Source: Enterococcus songbeiensis (GTDB lineage Bacteria; Bacillota; Bacilli; Lactobacillales; Enterococcaceae). From it: a stretch of DNA of 64,000 nucleotides. This document shows positions 63,398 through 64,000 of this stretch, one piece after another. The stretch covers positions 29,829 through 93,828 of the forward strand of contig NZ_BJDS01000012.1 in the NCBI RefSeq assembly GCF_005405265.1. Direction: 5' to 3'. Position 1 is the first letter of the stretch; every line of letters begins with the position of its first letter. The position numbers and the translations under genes are program-made. Below the pieces are notes generated by a model, which saw nothing but the letters and a program-made list of their open reading frames with translations, had not been told where the DNA came from and did not search any database.

Positions 63398-63576
63398 CAA
63401 AATAAATAGCTTTGTATTGAAAAGATTTAAAAAGGAGTTAGGTTTGTTCATTCAAAATGATAGCGCTTTATCATTTTGATGGCTTAAATATAACGTATTA
63501 TTTTTGAAAATGCAAGCAGAAAATTAAAATTTCTCTTGTTTCTTTTTAGAAAAAGCCGTATACTTTATCTTGTTCC

Positions 63577-63647
63577 GCGGGTGTAGTTTAGTGGTAAAAC
63601 AGAAGCTTCCCAAGCTTCCGTCGCGAGTTCGATTCTCGTCACCCGCT
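63577..63647 (+). tRNA. tRNA-Gly (anticodon CCC)
   Basis: 71 bases: acceptor GCGGGTG / CACCCGC, D-arm GTTTAGTGGTAAAAC, anticodon arm GAAGC-TTCCCAA-GCTTC (anticodon CCC), T-arm GCGAG-TTCGATT-CTCGT, discriminator T; CCA is not encoded. Promoter TTGTTT (63536) - 17 - TATACT (63559-63564). A hairpin (63657-63682) terminates it. Confidence 0.95.
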
Positions 63648-63656
63648 TATCTTATA

Positions 63657-63682
63657 AGTCTTGATTTATCAAGGCTTTTTCT
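63657..63682 (+). terminator. Terminator of tRNA-Gly
   Basis: AGTCTTGA (63657-63664) / TCAAGGCT (63669-63676) with T-run. Confidence 0.75.
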
Positions 63683-63730
63683 TTTACCCTAAATTTATTC
63701 CCGTTAGTAACTATCTGCAAATAGTATTAA

Positions 63731-63756
63731 AAAAAGATGAACCTTCACATCTTTTT
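63731..63756. terminator. Hairpin after the tRNA unit
   Basis: Perfect 9-bp AAAAAGATG / CATCTTTTT; possible bidirectional terminator. Confidence 0.55.
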
Positions 63757-63785
63757 GATAGACTATTCTAGTTTGGAGGCAAATT

Positions 63786-63917
63786 ATGGAAAATATTCGG
63801 ATAACAACTAAAGCCGACTATTTTGAAATAGTGAATTTTCTTGAAAAAAAGACAAAATATGTTAAATTATTACGTCTTCTCGATGACCAAGAATCTACTA
63901 TTATTCTTAATAAATAG
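63786..63917 (+). CDS. Small ORF of 43 residues, function unknown
   Basis: MENIRITTKADYFEIVNF start, basic middle (EKKTKYVKLLRLL), TAG stop at 63915-63917. GGAGG is 6 bases before the ATG, which is the main support. No family recognised; no clear promoter. The remaining bases to 64000 hold nothing I can assign. Confidence 0.5.
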   Translation: MENIRITTKADYFEIVNFLEKKTKYVKLLRLLDDQESTIILNK

Positions 63918-64000
63918 AGATATTCCTGAATAATTCATAGCTTTTTTGAAATGCTATTTAAACATTGTCCTAACGCTGTTTATTGTTTTATTACCCAACA

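Larger units (their letters stand above)
63166..63576. other. Gene-poor stretch before tRNA-Gly
   Basis: Contains a minus-strand terminator (63206-63245), a plus-strand terminator (63363-63397), a 38-codon plus-strand frame 63275-63391 that ends inside the second hairpin (MAYTYKGTVIENRQ; poor SD), and a near-palindrome AAAATGATAGCGCTTTATCA at 63454. Neither frame is convincing as a gene. Confidence 0.4.

Noticed and set aside
63454..63477. Near-palindrome AAAATGATAGCGCTTTATCA as a cre site
   Set aside because: Arms are not spaced as in the CcpA consensus and no gene with a promoter follows directly.

Overview
The window looks like chromosomal DNA of a low-GC lactic acid bacterium, most probably an Enterococcus of the E. 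faecium / E. gallinarum / E. casseliflavus type rather than E. faecalis. The reasons are the AT-rich coding, strong AGGAGG ribosome sites, the Lactobacillales GlnP fusion (two solute-binding domains joined to a permease), hrcA-grpE-dnaK-dnaJ under CIRCE control, and a D-aspartate ligase / aspartate racemase pair that predicts an L-Lys-D-Asp peptidoglycan bridge. The assignment is inference; no marker gene such as 16S rRNA is present.

Layout. 1-3124 is the c-di-AMP/cell-wall operon cdaA-cdaR-glmM (glmM is cut by the window edge). 3340-7717 holds a large pyruvate:flavodoxin oxidoreductase and a divergent cytosolic DsbA-like protein. 7767-10597 is rapZ-yvcK-whiA. 10717-12705 is the D-Asp branch pair. 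12948-17769 is uvrB-uvrA with a LexA box. 18021-20913 is glnPQ. 21039-25853 is the heat-shock operon, followed by hemW. 27405-31421 is more accessory: a TetR-controlled ABC-2 exporter, a MerR regulator followed by a decayed phosphoesterase, and cysK behind a T-box. 31873-39292 is ribF, truB and the rimP-nusA-ylxR-ylxQ-infB-rbfA translation/transcription operon, with a terminator-like hairpin in its leader. 39479-42254 has two small membrane proteins and thrS behind a T-box. 42599-49939 is accessory: a tautomerase, an SGNH hydrolase, a P1B metal ATPase, an ANT(6)-like nucleotidyltransferase, a HelD helicase and two unrecognised proteins. 49987-58208 is yebC, tmcAL, a GH1 glucosidase and the ribosome/NAD operon yqeG-yqeH-yhbY-nadD-yqeK-rsfS-methyltransferase. 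58317-60900 is an Rgg regulator divergent from an ABC exporter. 60971-64000 has a VOC protein, an orphan Fur box with a possible small RNA, a MetE-like methyltransferase behind a Met T-box, a tRNA-Gly and a small ORF.

Most genes are housekeeping and lie on the minus strand. The observations most worth following are: (1) rsfS is intact but has no ATG, GTG or TTG start; (2) a tandem ~103-bp repeat sits inside the same operon beside it; (3) an exact 7-1-7 Fur box lies in a gene-less stretch between a promoter-like sequence and a strong terminator, as expected for an iron-responsive small RNA; (4) an attenuator-like hairpin lies between the promoter and rimP; (5) an Rgg/ABC exporter pair is divided by a perfect 14-bp palindrome. 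No CRISPR array, insertion sequence or prophage was seen.
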